Position numbers and translations under genes: made by a program. From an uncultured Nitrospira sp. (GTDB lineage: Bacteria > Nitrospirota > Nitrospiria > Nitrospirales > Nitrospiraceae), in the NCBI GenBank assembly GCA_902500825.1, contig CABVRX010000008.1, positions 17,703-81,702 on the forward strand: a stretch of DNA of 64,000 bases. Direction: 5' to 3'. How positions within the stretch are numbered: position 1 is the first letter of the stretch; every line of letters starts with the position of its first letter. The notes beneath the pieces are model-generated. The model ran no database searches, was not told the DNA's origin, and saw only the letters and a list, made by a program, of their open reading frames with translations. Positions 47,383 to 56,984 of this stretch are shown one piece after another.

Positions 47383-48095
47383 GCACCGCGATTACCACAA
47401 GTAACCATCCCCCCAATGTTACCGGGAATCGTCAAGTTCCTGAACGTCGGGGGATCTTGTATATCATTTCAGCTCCCTCAGGAGCGGGAAAGACGACCTT
47501 GTGTAAACAGGTCGTGGCGTCAGTCTCCGGGCTGTGGCATTCGGTGTCGTTTACGACAAGAAAACCACGTCCGGGAGAAGAACACGGACGTGAGTATTTC
47601 TTTATCGAAGAGAACGTATTTCACGATATGGTTGCGAAAAATGAGTTCTTGGAACATGCCCACGTGTATTCCAACTGGTACGGAACACCGCGAAAGCCTT
47701 TAATGGAAAAAATGGAGCAGGGCATCGATGTCTTGCTGGAAATCGATGTCCAAGGTGCGCTTCAGATTAAAAAGAAGTTTGGCGATGCCGTCTATATCTT
47801 CATCCTTCCTCCATCAATGGACATTCTGCGTGCTCGACTCCAAGGTCGGGGATCCGACTCCCAGGAGGAGATTGTTCGCCGATTGCAAAAGGTGAAAGAA
47901 GAAGTGTGGAGTTTTAGGGAATATTACTATATTGTCCGCAACGATGATCTGACGCAATCTCTCCGTGAGCTGCAAAGCATTTGTGTCGCGGAACGTCTGA
48001 AGACCAAACGAATGGACATGCATTGGCTTGAACAAAGCTTTATTCTCGAGAAAGATACAAAATTTCCTGAAAGGGAACCATCATCCATTTTATAG
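47379..48095 (+). CDS. gmk: Guanylate kinase
   Basis: A 238-residue GMP kinase. Walker A is SAPSGAGKTTLCK, followed by the GMP-binding FTTRKPRPGEEHGREYFF and HVYSNWYGTP. It has an extra N-terminal stretch of about 25 residues before the catalytic core. The start overlaps the yicC stop. rpoZ follows about 20 bases downstream. Confidence 0.97.
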   Translation: MSTAITTSNHPPNVTGNRQVPERRGILYIISAPSGAGKTTLCKQVVASVSGLWHSVSFTTRKPRPGEEHGREYFFIEENVFHDMVAKNEFLEHAHVYSNWYGTPRKPLMEKMEQGIDVLLEIDVQGALQIKKKFGDAVYIFILPPSMDILRARLQGRGSDSQEEIVRRLQKVKEEVWSFREYYYIVRNDDLTQSLRELQSICVAERLKTKRMDMHWLEQSFILEKDTKFPEREPSSIL

Positions 48096-48114
48096 TAAGG
48101 GAGCGAGACCTATC

Positions 48115-48474
48115 ATGATCGACATGCTGAGTTTGTTGCCGCAATACACATCGAATGAATTTGATTCCCGTCACCGATTGGTAATCGTCGCCTCGCAGCG
48201 GGCGAAACACTTGACGCAAGGCGCTAAACCAGCAGGGGCTTCTCGCTTCACGAAAGAAACAACCATCGCACTTGACGAAGTGCTGAGAGGTCATTCCACG
48301 TATTTGACCGGCAAAGAGGCCCGCGATGCGATGAAGGAAGCCAAACGAGGAAAAGAGGGGGAAACCGAACGTATTGCAATGATGACCGGAGAGGACGCCC
48401 GCGAAATCAAGAAGGAGCTCAGCGTGTACGTCGATGATACGGTGCAGCCGACGACGGCTCCGGCTGAGGAGTAA
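48115..48474 (+). CDS. rpoZ: RNA polymerase omega subunit
   Basis: A 119-residue omega subunit that helps assemble RNA polymerase. The core SRHRLVIVASQRAKHLTQG and TKETTIALDEVL matches the family. It is longer than E. coli omega (91 residues), with a charged C-terminal extension. Start ATG 48115 follows a GGGAG ribosome site; the frame upstream lies within gmk. Location after gmk is the standard arrangement. Confidence 0.93.
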   Translation: MIDMLSLLPQYTSNEFDSRHRLVIVASQRAKHLTQGAKPAGASRFTKETTIALDEVLRGHSTYLTGKEARDAMKEAKRGKEGETERIAMMTGEDAREIKKELSVYVDDTVQPTTAPAEE

Positions 48475-48477
48475 GGA

Positions 48478-49722
48478 TTGGTCGAAGCGCAATCACCGAT
48501 AAATCTGTGGGGCAAGCGTCTTGTCCTTGGAGTAACCGGCAGTATTGCCGCGTATAAAGCAGTCGGCTTGCTTCGCTCTCTTGTGTGTGAAGGTGCCACC
48601 GTCTCGGTGGCGATGACTCAAGCCGCCACGAAATTTGTGACTCCTCTTACGTTTGAAGTGCTTTCCGGAAGGCGGGTGGCGACGGATCTCTTTGAATCTC
48701 GCGAAGAGATGGCCCATCTTGCCCTCCCGGGCCAAGCACATGCAGTTATTGTGGCGCCGGCTACGGCAAATTTTCTGGCAAAGGCGGCGATTGGTCTGGC
48801 AGATGATCTGTTGAGCACGATGCTGCTGAATGCTCGGTGCCCAGTCATTGTTGCTCCTGCCATGGACGGGGACATGTGGGCACATCCTACTGTTATGCAA
48901 CATGTTCAGCTGCTCCGCGCTCGTGGCGTTGTTGTGCTCGATCCTGAAGTCGGTCCGCTGGCGTCAGGACAAGTCGCACAAGGCAGACTTCCAACAGAGT
49001 TAAGCATCTTGGATGCAGTCCAGAAGGCACTGATCTCTCAGCTGGATTGGCGAGGTCAACGGGTATTGGTATCCGCCGGGCCAACCCAAGAACCCATTGA
49101 TCCGGTTCGTTTTATTTCCAACCGTTCTTCCGGAAAGATGGGATATGCCATTGCAGAGGCTGCACGGGATCGAGGAGCGGAAGTAATCTTGGTGACAGGG
49201 CCTTCCTCTCTGACGCCTCCTTCCGGAGTCACCGCTGTTTCAGTCAACACAGCGAGTGAGATGAGCGACGCGTTGAGTCGGCATTTTCCTTCCTCTACGG
49301 TTCTGATCATGGCTGCGGCGGTTGCAGACTTCCGCCCCAAAGTGTCGGCTGGGCAGAAGCTCAAAAAACAGGGGAAATCCGAGCTGGTGATCGAGCTTGA
49401 AGCCACTCCGGATATTCTTGCGACGTTGTCCTTGCGTCGGACATCACAAATTGTGGTTGGTTTTGCTGCGGAAACTGAACACGTATTGTCTCATGCGAAA
49501 GACAAGTTGAGGGGGAAAGGGTTGGACCTCATCATTGCCAACGATGTTTCACGAGCGGACGGTGGGTTTGGCAGTGACGACAATGCGGTCGTCATTCTCT
49601 CGGCAACGGGCGAACAGAAAGTTTTGGAGCTCATGCCCAAGCGTCGTCTGGCCGACGAAATTCTGACCACCGTGCGCGAACTGTGTCTGGTCTCGCCTCG
49701 TCGCGAGTCCTTGGTGGAGTGA
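48478..49722 (+). CDS. coaBC: Bifunctional CoaBC (coenzyme A synthesis)
   Basis: A 414-residue bifunctional enzyme. The N-terminal CoaC domain decarboxylates 4'-phosphopantothenoylcysteine; the C-terminal CoaB domain makes it from phosphopantothenate, cysteine and CTP. Features are GVTGSIAAYKAVGLL, the active-site histidine region EEMAHLALPG, PAMDGDMWAHPTVM, and the CoaB segment SAGPTQEPIDPVRFISNRSSG. The usual PxMNxxMW motif has Asp in place of Asn (see findings). It starts at TTG three bases after the rpoZ stop. Confidence 0.94.
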   Translation: MVEAQSPINLWGKRLVLGVTGSIAAYKAVGLLRSLVCEGATVSVAMTQAATKFVTPLTFEVLSGRRVATDLFESREEMAHLALPGQAHAVIVAPATANFLAKAAIGLADDLLSTMLLNARCPVIVAPAMDGDMWAHPTVMQHVQLLRARGVVVLDPEVGPLASGQVAQGRLPTELSILDAVQKALISQLDWRGQRVLVSAGPTQEPIDPVRFISNRSSGKMGYAIAEAARDRGAEVILVTGPSSLTPPSGVTAVSVNTASEMSDALSRHFPSSTVLIMAAAVADFRPKVSAGQKLKKQGKSELVIELEATPDILATLSLRRTSQIVVGFAAETEHVLSHAKDKLRGKGLDLIIANDVSRADGGFGSDDNAVVILSATGEQKVLELMPKRRLADEILTTVRELCLVSPRRESLVE

Positions 49723-49729
49723 TCCGAGT

Positions 49730-50296
49730 ATGGCATCCAATTCAAAGCAAACGGGTAATGCCGCTGAAATTGATCGGCTGGCCTTAGCACTCGCTAAGGA
49801 GCCGGGATCCAAGGTGTTTATCCCTTTGGCAGAAGAGTACGGTAAAGCAAGCATGTGGGAGGAGGCGGCGGCCGTTCTTGAAGATGGATTGAAGACTAAT
49901 CCGGGTTTCATCACGGCCATGGTGGCATTAGGCCGCGCCTATGAGCAGTTGAACCAATCGATTAAGGCTAAAGCCATTCTCGAAGAAGCCATAAAGTTGA
50001 GCCCCGATAATCTTCGTGCGCATCGAATATTGGCCAGGCTTTACAGGGCTCAAGGTGCCAAAGAAGCGGCCATCCGGTCGTGCAATGTCATTTTAGCCAT
50101 ACATCCACGCGACCAAGAAGCCTTGTCTCTTCGGGCCGGGCTCGACGCCCTTACCCATTCGGAGGAAGGTCTTGTTCCTACGGCCGGTTCCACCGCCCAA
50201 GCCTCGCAGAAAAAAAGACGTCCTGTGATCGTACAGCTTGAGCAGTGGCTCAGCTCGATCCAGACGCGTCGACAAAATCCCCGGGCCTCTTCTTGA
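49730..50296 (+). CDS. Tetratricopeptide repeat protein
   Basis: A 188-residue protein with TPR-type helical repeats (about 45-145), for example EEAAAVLEDGLKTNPGFITA, AKAILEEAIKLSPDNLRA and HRILARLYRAQGAKEAA. There is no signal peptide. A charged C-terminus ends in KKRRPVIVQLEQWLSS. Its role is unknown. It is the last gene of the tsaD to coaBC series; a fresh promoter follows. Confidence 0.85.
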   Translation: MASNSKQTGNAAEIDRLALALAKEPGSKVFIPLAEEYGKASMWEEAAAVLEDGLKTNPGFITAMVALGRAYEQLNQSIKAKAILEEAIKLSPDNLRAHRILARLYRAQGAKEAAIRSCNVILAIHPRDQEALSLRAGLDALTHSEEGLVPTAGSTAQASQKKRRPVIVQLEQWLSSIQTRRQNPRASS

Positions 50297-50330
50297 CCCT
50301 ACTCCTGAACTTCCTTATGGCTCCAGCGGT

Positions 50331-50359
50331 TTGACCCTCTAAGAAGGGACTGCTAGAAT
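50331..50359 (+). promoter_or_regulatory. Sigma-70-type promoter for aroQ-efp-accB-accC
   Basis: TTGACC (50331-50336), exactly 17-base spacer, TAGAAT (50354-50359). Transcription would begin near 50366, making a GTG at 50372 almost leaderless and favouring a later aroQ start. Confidence 0.7.
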
Positions 50360-50386
50360 GCCCTCTTTGATGTGAGGCAAGTGCAG

Positions 50387-50908
50387 ATGGAGGGTCTTGT
50401 ACGCGACATGCTGCGCATCCTGGTCCTTCATGGCCCCAATCTGAACCTATTAGGTCATCGGGAGGAATCCATCTACGGGACGGCGACCCTTAATATGATC
50501 AATGCGTCGATGATAAAGCTGGGTGGTGAACTTGGAACTGAACTGATTATTCGCCAGTCGAATCTTGAAGGGGAGTTGGTGAACTGGATTCAAGAAGCGC
50601 GACGTGGTTATCACGGCATTATCATCAATCCAGCAGCCTATACTCACACCAGTATTGCGATACGCGATGCTCTGGCTGCCGTTGATGTGCCTACCATCGA
50701 AGTGCATCTGACAAATATCTATCGGCGTGAAGAATTCAGGAAGCACTCATATGTGTCTGGCGTCGCCTTGGCACAGATCACGGGGTTTGGCGCCACCGGA
50801 TATCTATTGGCTTTGCGTGGACTGTGCGAGCAAATATCTGCCGATGGTTCAAAGCAATTTTCCGGTGGGGGTACTTCTGCAAGCGGAGCAAAGTCAGACG
50901 CCTGCTAA
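50387..50908 (+). CDS. aroQ: Type II 3-dehydroquinate dehydratase
   Basis: A protein of about 173 residues that dehydrates 3-dehydroquinate in the shikimate pathway. The family opens with [20 protein letters not shown]; the active site contains the flexible loop after [15 protein letters not shown]-like sequence ([18 protein letters not shown]) and [17 protein letters not shown]. Starts at 50387 (after a GTGAGG site) or 50408 (the usual N-terminus) are both possible. EF-P and the acetyl-CoA carboxylase biotin subunits follow. Confidence 0.95.
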   Translation: MEGLVRDMLRILVLHGPNLNLLGHREESIYGTATLNMINASMIKLGGELGTELIIRQSNLEGELVNWIQEARRGYHGIIINPAAYTHTSIAIRDALAAVDVPTIEVHLTNIYRREEFRKHSYVSGVALAQITGFGATGYLLALRGLCEQISADGSKQFSGGGTSASGAKSDAC

Positions 50909-50952
50909 GAGTATCATCAGATCGGTCGCGTTTTAATTGAAGGGAGTTGCGA

Positions 50953-51513
50953 GTGATTTCCACGGTGGATTTTCGTAGCGGCGTACGCTTGATGGTCGAA
51001 GGCGAGCCTTTTCATATCGTCGAGTTTCAACACGTAAAGCCTGGCAAAGGTGGTGCCTTCGTTCGCACGAAGTTGAAAAGCTATCTCTCCGGGAATGTGT
51101 TGGACAGAACGTTTCGCTCAGGCGAACGGTTTGATGAGCCCGATTTAGAAGAACGCGACATGCAGTTCCTGTATGCATTAGGAGATTCCTATACGCTGAT
51201 GGACACTGAGACGTACGAGCAACTCACGTTTGAGAAGCGTCAGTTGGGAGAGAACGCCGATCTGTTGAAAGAAAATATGATCGCGAAGATCCTTATCTAC
51301 GAGCATCGCCCGATTGCCGTTGAGTTACCAAACTTTATCGAACTCAAGGTCGTCGATGCGGAGCCAGGTGTTCGGGGAGATACTGCGTCTGGGGGAACCA
51401 AACCAGCGGTCGTGGAAACGGGAGCGACGATCAAAGTTCCGCTCTACTTGGAAGTCGGGACCGTCATCCGGATCGATACCCGCACCAGATCCTATGTGGA
51501 GCGTGTTCGGTGA
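50953..51513 (+). CDS. efp: Translation elongation factor P
   Basis: A 186-residue EF-P, relieving ribosome stalling at polyproline. Three domains are present; the tip loop reads KPGKGGAF with K32 as the candidate modified residue. The start is GTG 50953, six bases after GAAGGGAG; the TTG at 50947 is too close to that site. No EpmA, EpmB or EarP gene is in the window, so the modification cannot be judged. accB overlaps its stop by four bases. Confidence 0.96.
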   Translation: MISTVDFRSGVRLMVEGEPFHIVEFQHVKPGKGGAFVRTKLKSYLSGNVLDRTFRSGERFDEPDLEERDMQFLYALGDSYTLMDTETYEQLTFEKRQLGENADLLKENMIAKILIYEHRPIAVELPNFIELKVVDAEPGVRGDTASGGTKPAVVETGATIKVPLYLEVGTVIRIDTRTRSYVERVR

Positions 51514-52067
51514 GTCGTCGACGATCTGTTCAGACCAGGCCTCGTCGGATTGTGTTGCCCAAGGCGGAGAACGAGACGAGTCAGGAGATCTCACTCACGG
51601 GGGGATCCACCAAGCAAATCCAAGAACTCATCGATCTGCTTCGGCGTAATAATTTGACCGAACTTGAATTCGAACGACAAGGGATCCGTATCCGTATCCG
51701 TCATGAACTCTCGACCAGGCCTCTCGTAACTTCAGCGCAGGACTCTGTCCCAACCCCGCTTCAACAACCGATGCATTCCGCTTCAGCCGTGACATCAGTG
51801 TCGGACGCGAGCACAGGTTTTGTGACCATCACGTCCCCCATCGTCGGTACGTTTTACCGATCTCCTTCACCGGACGCTGATCCCTATGTTGAAGAAGGGG
51901 AATTTGTGAAGAAGGGGCAGGTGCTGTGCATCGTCGAAGCGATGAAACTCATGAACGAGATTGAGTCGGAAGTAGACGGTCGACTTGTCAAGATCTTAGT
52001 GGAAAGCACAAAGTCAGTAGAATATGGTCAGGCACTATTTCTTATCGACCCCAGAGCCGCTTCCTAG
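51510..52067 (+). CDS. accB: Acetyl-CoA carboxylase biotin carboxyl carrier protein
   Basis: A 185-residue AccB. The N-terminal helical region (about 33-70) is followed by an Ala/Pro/Ser-rich linker and the biotinyl domain with VEAMKLMNEIE, biotinylated on K146. A basic N-terminal stretch of about 20 residues precedes the family start. It begins at GTG overlapping the efp stop, and accC follows 42 bases downstream. Confidence 0.96.
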   Translation: MSRRRSVQTRPRRIVLPKAENETSQEISLTGGSTKQIQELIDLLRRNNLTELEFERQGIRIRIRHELSTRPLVTSAQDSVPTPLQQPMHSASAVTSVSDASTGFVTITSPIVGTFYRSPSPDADPYVEEGEFVKKGQVLCIVEAMKLMNEIESEVDGRLVKILVESTKSVEYGQALFLIDPRAAS

Positions 52068-52109
52068 TCATTCTAAAGGCTGCCCTCGCCGTCGTATCGG
52101 AGCCGAGAC

Positions 52110-53450
52110 GTGTTTAAGAAAGTTCTGATTGCCAATCGCGGAGAAATCGCGTTGCGAGTGATCCGCGCGTGCAAGGAGCTCGGCATCAAGACCGTGGCCA
52201 TTCATTCTGAAGCGGATGCGCTTGCACTGCATGTTCGAGCGGCCGATGAAAAGGTGTGTGTCGGGCCGGCTGAATCGGCATTGAGTTACCGAAATATTCC
52301 CAACGTCTTGAGTGCTGCGGAGATTACGGGAGTCGATGCCATTCATCCAGGATATGGATTTCTATCGGAGAACGCCCACTTTGCGGAAGTCTGCGAGTCA
52401 ATCGGCATAAAGTTTATCGGGCCGAGCTCCGAAAATATCGCCATGATGGGCGATAAAGCGAAGGCGCGTGAGATCGTGGCGAAGCGAGGTCTTCCGGTGA
52501 CACCCGGGAGTCCTGGTGAATTGCGCAGCGAGGAGGATGCATTGCAGGCGGCGCAGAAGATCGGCTTCCCTGTGATCATCAAAGCTACGGCCGGGGGTGG
52601 CGGGCGTGGCATGCGTGTCGTCAACAAGGCCGAAGACCTGGGCCGGGCATTTCAGGCTGCTCAGGCCGAAGCGAAATCGACGTTCGGCAACGACGGTGTG
52701 TATCTCGAACGGTACTTTCTGGAGCCGCGCCATATCGAGGTGCAGGTTTTAGCTGATCAACATGGTCGGGTGATTCATCTCGGAGAACGCGACTGTTCAA
52801 TCCAGCGGCGGCATCAAAAATTGGTTGAGGAAACTCCATCTCCTGCAGTCGACGACAAGTTACGTCGGGAAATCGGTCGAGTGGCTGTGGAAGCGGTGAA
52901 AGCAGCGCATTACCGAAATGTGGGCACCGTAGAGTTTTTGCTGGATAAAGACCGTCAGTTTTATTTCATGGAAGTCAATACCCGCATTCAGGTGGAACAC
53001 CCAATCACCGAAATGGTAACGGGTATAGATCTGATTAAGGAACAGATCCGTTTGGCTGCCGGTCATCCGCTTTCGATTCGGCAACAGGATGTCATCCTCA
53101 CCGGACACAGTCTGGAGTGTCGTATTAACGCGGAAGATCCAGAGAAGTTTACGCCCTCTCCAGGAACGATCACCAAGTACAATCCGCCGGGAGGATTCGG
53201 AATCCGGGTCGACTCCGCCATGGAGTCGGGCTCGGTCGTCGTTCCATACTACGATTCGATGATTGCAAAGCTGATCACCCATGGTCGTGATCGACAGGAG
53301 TCAACGGCTCGTATGAAACGCGCCCTCGGTGAGTTTGTCATCGAGGGTATCAAGACCACCATCCCACTTCATCGTCGAATCCTCGATGACCCTGATTTTC
53401 AAAAAGGCCACGTGTCAACGACGTTCTTGGAACGATTCTTGGCTGGATAA
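52110..53450 (+). CDS. accC: Acetyl-CoA carboxylase biotin carboxylase
   Basis: A 446-residue biotin carboxylase that carboxylates AccB-bound biotin with ATP and bicarbonate, the first step of fatty acid synthesis. The start [19 protein letters not shown], the glycine-rich ATP loop [10 protein letters not shown] and [19 protein letters not shown] are typical. It ends the aroQ operon. The carboxyltransferase genes accA and accD are elsewhere. Confidence 0.97.
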   Translation: MFKKVLIANRGEIALRVIRACKELGIKTVAIHSEADALALHVRAADEKVCVGPAESALSYRNIPNVLSAAEITGVDAIHPGYGFLSENAHFAEVCESIGIKFIGPSSENIAMMGDKAKAREIVAKRGLPVTPGSPGELRSEEDALQAAQKIGFPVIIKATAGGGGRGMRVVNKAEDLGRAFQAAQAEAKSTFGNDGVYLERYFLEPRHIEVQVLADQHGRVIHLGERDCSIQRRHQKLVEETPSPAVDDKLRREIGRVAVEAVKAAHYRNVGTVEFLLDKDRQFYFMEVNTRIQVEHPITEMVTGIDLIKEQIRLAAGHPLSIRQQDVILTGHSLECRINAEDPEKFTPSPGTITKYNPPGGFGIRVDSAMESGSVVVPYYDSMIAKLITHGRDRQESTARMKRALGEFVIEGIKTTIPLHRRILDDPDFQKGHVSTTFLERFLAG

Positions 53451-53618
53451 GCCACGAGGTCTCTTTTCTAAATTGCTGCCTAGGGCGGTGTCCTCTCTCA
53501 AGAGCGCATTCCTTGGTAGACATCTAAACTCGTGTTAAGCTGAACGTCTGTTGTGAAATCGACGGCAGATTGTTACATGCAGGGAGATGAATCCGCTGTT
53601 GCCTTCCTGTTAGGATAA

Positions 53619-54890
53619 GTGTACGCGGAACCAGAGCACATGCGACGTATAGGATTCATCATAAGTATCGTGGCTATCGGGCTTACCATCGGAGGATACG
53701 TATTTTTTAACGGCGAGCGGAAGTCGCCTGTCCGATACCGAACTGCGGCTGTTGAACGTGGTCAGGTCATTTCTGTCGTCAGCGCAACGGGCACGATCAA
53801 TCCAGTTGTTTTGGTCCAGGTAGGTTCGCAGGTGTCGGGTATGATCAAGAGCCTTCACGCCGATTTTAACTCGCGCGTCAAGGCTGGGGAAACAGTTGCA
53901 GTCATTGATCCGGAACCGTTCAAGGCTCGTCGAGAACAGGCGGTCAGCAATTTGGAAATGGCTCGATCGAGTGTCGCGCGAGCCAGAGCCGACCTGGCCC
54001 AGCGAAAGCGAGAACTCGAACGGGTGCAATCCCTTTTGCCTCAGCAGTATGTGTCGCAGAACGACGCGGATGTCGCCTTTACGAATTTTCAAAGCGCAGA
54101 AGCACAATTGCGAGTGTCGGAGGCTCAGGTTAAACAAGCAGAGGCGGCATTGAACGCGACCGAGCTGGAATTAAAATACACGGTCATTCGATCCCCTGTC
54201 GACGGAATTGTCGTCGCTCGCAACGTCGAGGTCGGCCAGACGGTTGCGGCGAGCTTTGCCACTCCCAATCTATTCATGATCGCCCTCGATCTGACGAACA
54301 TGCAAGTCGACACCAATGTAAGCGAGTCCGATATTGGCGGAATGGCGGAAGGGAAGGAAGCCGTCTTCACGGTGGATGCGTATCCAGGAGTATCCTTTAC
54401 CGGTACCATTAAGCAAGTGCGGCTCGCGCCTATCAATATTCAGAACGTCGTCACGTACAATGTGGTTGTCGGTGTGGAGAATAAGGAATTACGACTTAAA
54501 CCAGGTATGACTGCCAATGTATCAATTCTTGTGGCGCAGAAAGACCAGGTTATGAAGGTTCCCAACGCGGCTCTCCGCTTTACGCCTCCGAAAGGTGAAG
54601 GTAATCGCGGGGAGGCTGAGGAGAAACCTGCAAAAGGAGATGGAGTTCGTCCGGTCATGATCGAAGCGTCCATGACATCAAAAACTATCTGGAAGCTGGT
54701 AGAAAACGGTGATCTAGCCCCTCTGTTGGTCAAAACCGGTATCTCTGACGGCGTCAGTACGGAAATACTGTCGGGTGATTTGGCAGAAGGAGATCCGATT
54801 GTCATCGGTATTGAACGCCTAGTCGGCGAAAAAAGGGGCAACGATTTACCTCCTGGATTTGGAAACCAACAGCGTCCTCGACCTCGCTAA
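53619..54890 (+). CDS. MacA-like periplasmic adaptor of ABC efflux system
   Basis: A 423-residue HlyD/MacA-family membrane fusion protein with an N-terminal anchor (about 10-30). A lipoyl half-motif (VGSQVSGMIKSLHADFNSRV) flanks a long helical hairpin (about 95-190). Beta-barrel and membrane-proximal domains follow, ending in a proline-rich tail. It should bridge the ABC permease to an outer-membrane channel. Starts at GTG 53619 (after TAGGATAA) or ATG 53640 are both possible. The ATPase gene follows 122 bases downstream. Confidence 0.9.
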   Translation: MYAEPEHMRRIGFIISIVAIGLTIGGYVFFNGERKSPVRYRTAAVERGQVISVVSATGTINPVVLVQVGSQVSGMIKSLHADFNSRVKAGETVAVIDPEPFKARREQAVSNLEMARSSVARARADLAQRKRELERVQSLLPQQYVSQNDADVAFTNFQSAEAQLRVSEAQVKQAEAALNATELELKYTVIRSPVDGIVVARNVEVGQTVAASFATPNLFMIALDLTNMQVDTNVSESDIGGMAEGKEAVFTVDAYPGVSFTGTIKQVRLAPINIQNVVTYNVVVGVENKELRLKPGMTANVSILVAQKDQVMKVPNAALRFTPPKGEGNRGEAEEKPAKGDGVRPVMIEASMTSKTIWKLVENGDLAPLLVKTGISDGVSTEILSGDLAEGDPIVIGIERLVGEKRGNDLPPGFGNQQRPRPR

Positions 54891-55012
54891 ATGCCTGATT
54901 TGCTGTCTGAATTGTTCCGACGTACCGTCGTCCGGTGAAGGAAGGCGTGATCGATTGGTGGCCATAGTACTTTCATTCAGCACTCCCGACTCACATCGTT
55001 CGAGGTAGGGAC

Positions 55013-55723
55013 ATGACTCCACTCATCAACTGCGAAGATGTCTGGAAGATCTATCGGATCGGTGATGTCGAGGTGCAAGCTCTGCGTGGGATAAGTGTCA
55101 CCATCGAACAGGGAGAGTTTGTCGCGATCATGGGGTCAAGCGGATCAGGTAAGTCCACGTTGATGAACATCCTCGGTTGTCTTGATCAACCGACCAAGGG
55201 AAATTACCGGTTGAACGGCGTCGAGGTCGGACATTTGCGATCCGACCAATTGGCAGAGATCCGGAATCAGCAAATTGGGTTTGTGTTCCAGAGCTTCAAC
55301 CTCATTCCCCGTACCAGCGCATTGGAAAACGCTCAGCTACCCCTGTTCTACAGAGGACGTTCTCTGAAAGAGCAGCGTACGCTCGCATCTGCTGCGCTCC
55401 AACGTGTTGGTTTGAGGGGACGAGAGCATCATTCCCCCACGCAACTTTCAGGCGGCCAACAACAACGGGTGGCGATCGCTCGGGCTCTGGTGACGTCGCC
55501 CTCCTTGTTGCTGGCCGACGAGCCAACTGGAAACCTTGATACAGAGTCTAGCCGGGAAATCATGGGGATTCTTGAAGGATTGAATCGGGATGGCATTACG
55601 GTGATCCTCGTCACACACGAAGTTGATATTGCAGCCTATGCTTCGCGCGAAATCGTCGTCAAGGATGGTCAGATCCTAAGTGATCGAGCGACCAAGAGGC
55701 GGTCGCAAGTCGTGGGAGCATAA
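55013..55723 (+). CDS. MacB-type ABC transporter ATPase
   Basis: A 236-residue ABC ATPase. Walker [16 protein letters not shown]-loop, signature [15 protein letters not shown], Walker [13 protein letters not shown] and the H-loop TLVTHEVD-like sequence are intact. It corresponds to the N-terminal half of E. coli MacB, which here is a separate gene. It stops directly before the permease ATG. Confidence 0.95.
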   Translation: MTPLINCEDVWKIYRIGDVEVQALRGISVTIEQGEFVAIMGSSGSGKSTLMNILGCLDQPTKGNYRLNGVEVGHLRSDQLAEIRNQQIGFVFQSFNLIPRTSALENAQLPLFYRGRSLKEQRTLASAALQRVGLRGREHHSPTQLSGGQQQRVAIARALVTSPSLLLADEPTGNLDTESSREIMGILEGLNRDGITVILVTHEVDIAAYASREIVVKDGQILSDRATKRRSQVVGA

Positions 55724-56959
55724 ATGCAGGTATTTGTATGGCTGACGGTTGTGACGGCGCTGCGAGTCTTAGTGCGCAACCGGCTGCGCGCTGGTTTGAC
55801 TATGCTGGGGATCGTCATTGGTGTCGGTGCGGTCATCGCCATGGTCAGCATCGGGGAGGGAGCAAAACAGGCCGTCCAGAAACAGATAGCCTCCATTGGT
55901 ACGAATGTCATCATGATTTGGCCCATGGCGACAACTATCGGTGGTGTGCGAGGTGCACAAGGCGGCGCTATCACGCTGACCGTTGCGGATGCCCAGCACC
56001 TGAAGAAGAAAATTCCGATTCTGGTTGATACTGGTTGGGTTAAACGAGACGTGCTGCAGATCGTGAACGGTCACCGCAATTGTAACAGCCCAGTCCAGGG
56101 AGTGTCGCCCAGCTATATCAGTATCCGTGACTGGCCTATCAGAAGTGGAGGTTCCTTTAACCAGGCAGATATGGATAGTGCCGCGCTCGTGGCGCTTCTT
56201 GGGCAGACCGTAGTCGATGACCTCTTTGATCCTGGGGAAGAGCCAATCGGGGCGCTGATTAGAATCAAGAACGTCCCACTCCGCGTAATTGGTATCTTAT
56301 CGCCCAAGGGACAGAACACGTATGGTCAGGATCAGGACGATGTCGTAATCATCCCCTTCACCACCGCTGAGCGAAAAGTCTTTGGGACCCTGTTTCTTGG
56401 GACGGTCGGAGGGATATTTGCGTCCACGGACCGTGCCGAGGACTTGCCGGATGCAGTGGAACAAATTCGAGAAGTCCTGAGGACTCGCCATCGCCTACAG
56501 CATGGGAAACCCGACGATTTTACGATTCGCACGCAGATCGAACTTGGAAAGGTACAAGAAGGGACAAGTCAAACATTGACCGTCATGTTGTTGGCCATTG
56601 CGTCCGTTTCACTACTTGTGGGAGGTATCGGCATCATGAATATTCTGCTCGTCTCTGTGACGGAGCGGACAAGGGAGATCGGCGTGCGAATGGCAGTAGG
56701 AGCCAAGCGACGGCATATCATGATGCAGTTCTTGATTGAGGCTACGACGCTCAGCGTGGTCGGCGGCTGCATCGGCATCTTATTGGGAGTGCTGAGCGCT
56801 CGCTTGATGACGGTGATTGCCGGATGGCCCACGATTATCTCTGGCGACACGGTCGCTGCGGCATTCGGCTTTTCCGTCGCCGTCGGCTTATTTTTTGGGT
56901 TATATCCTGCCAATAAAGCCGCTCGACTCAATCCCATCGAAGCGTTACGCTACGAATAG
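55724..56959 (+). CDS. MacB-type ABC transporter permease
   Basis: A 411-residue permease with the MacB/FtsX topology: one N-terminal helix (about 10-35), a large periplasmic MacB_PCD domain (about 45-280), and three C-terminal helices with GIGIMNILLVSVTERTREIG. It starts at the base after the ATPase stop. With the MacA-like adaptor it forms a tripartite efflux or export system for peptides, macrolides or lipids; no outer-membrane channel gene is adjacent. Confidence 0.94.
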   Translation: MQVFVWLTVVTALRVLVRNRLRAGLTMLGIVIGVGAVIAMVSIGEGAKQAVQKQIASIGTNVIMIWPMATTIGGVRGAQGGAITLTVADAQHLKKKIPILVDTGWVKRDVLQIVNGHRNCNSPVQGVSPSYISIRDWPIRSGGSFNQADMDSAALVALLGQTVVDDLFDPGEEPIGALIRIKNVPLRVIGILSPKGQNTYGQDQDDVVIIPFTTAERKVFGTLFLGTVGGIFASTDRAEDLPDAVEQIREVLRTRHRLQHGKPDDFTIRTQIELGKVQEGTSQTLTVMLLAIASVSLLVGGIGIMNILLVSVTERTREIGVRMAVGAKRRHIMMQFLIEATTLSVVGGCIGILLGVLSARLMTVIAGWPTIISGDTVAAAFGFSVAVGLFFGLYPANKAARLNPIEALRYE

Positions 56960-56984
56960 GGTTGACAATCAGGCCGTACGTTTC

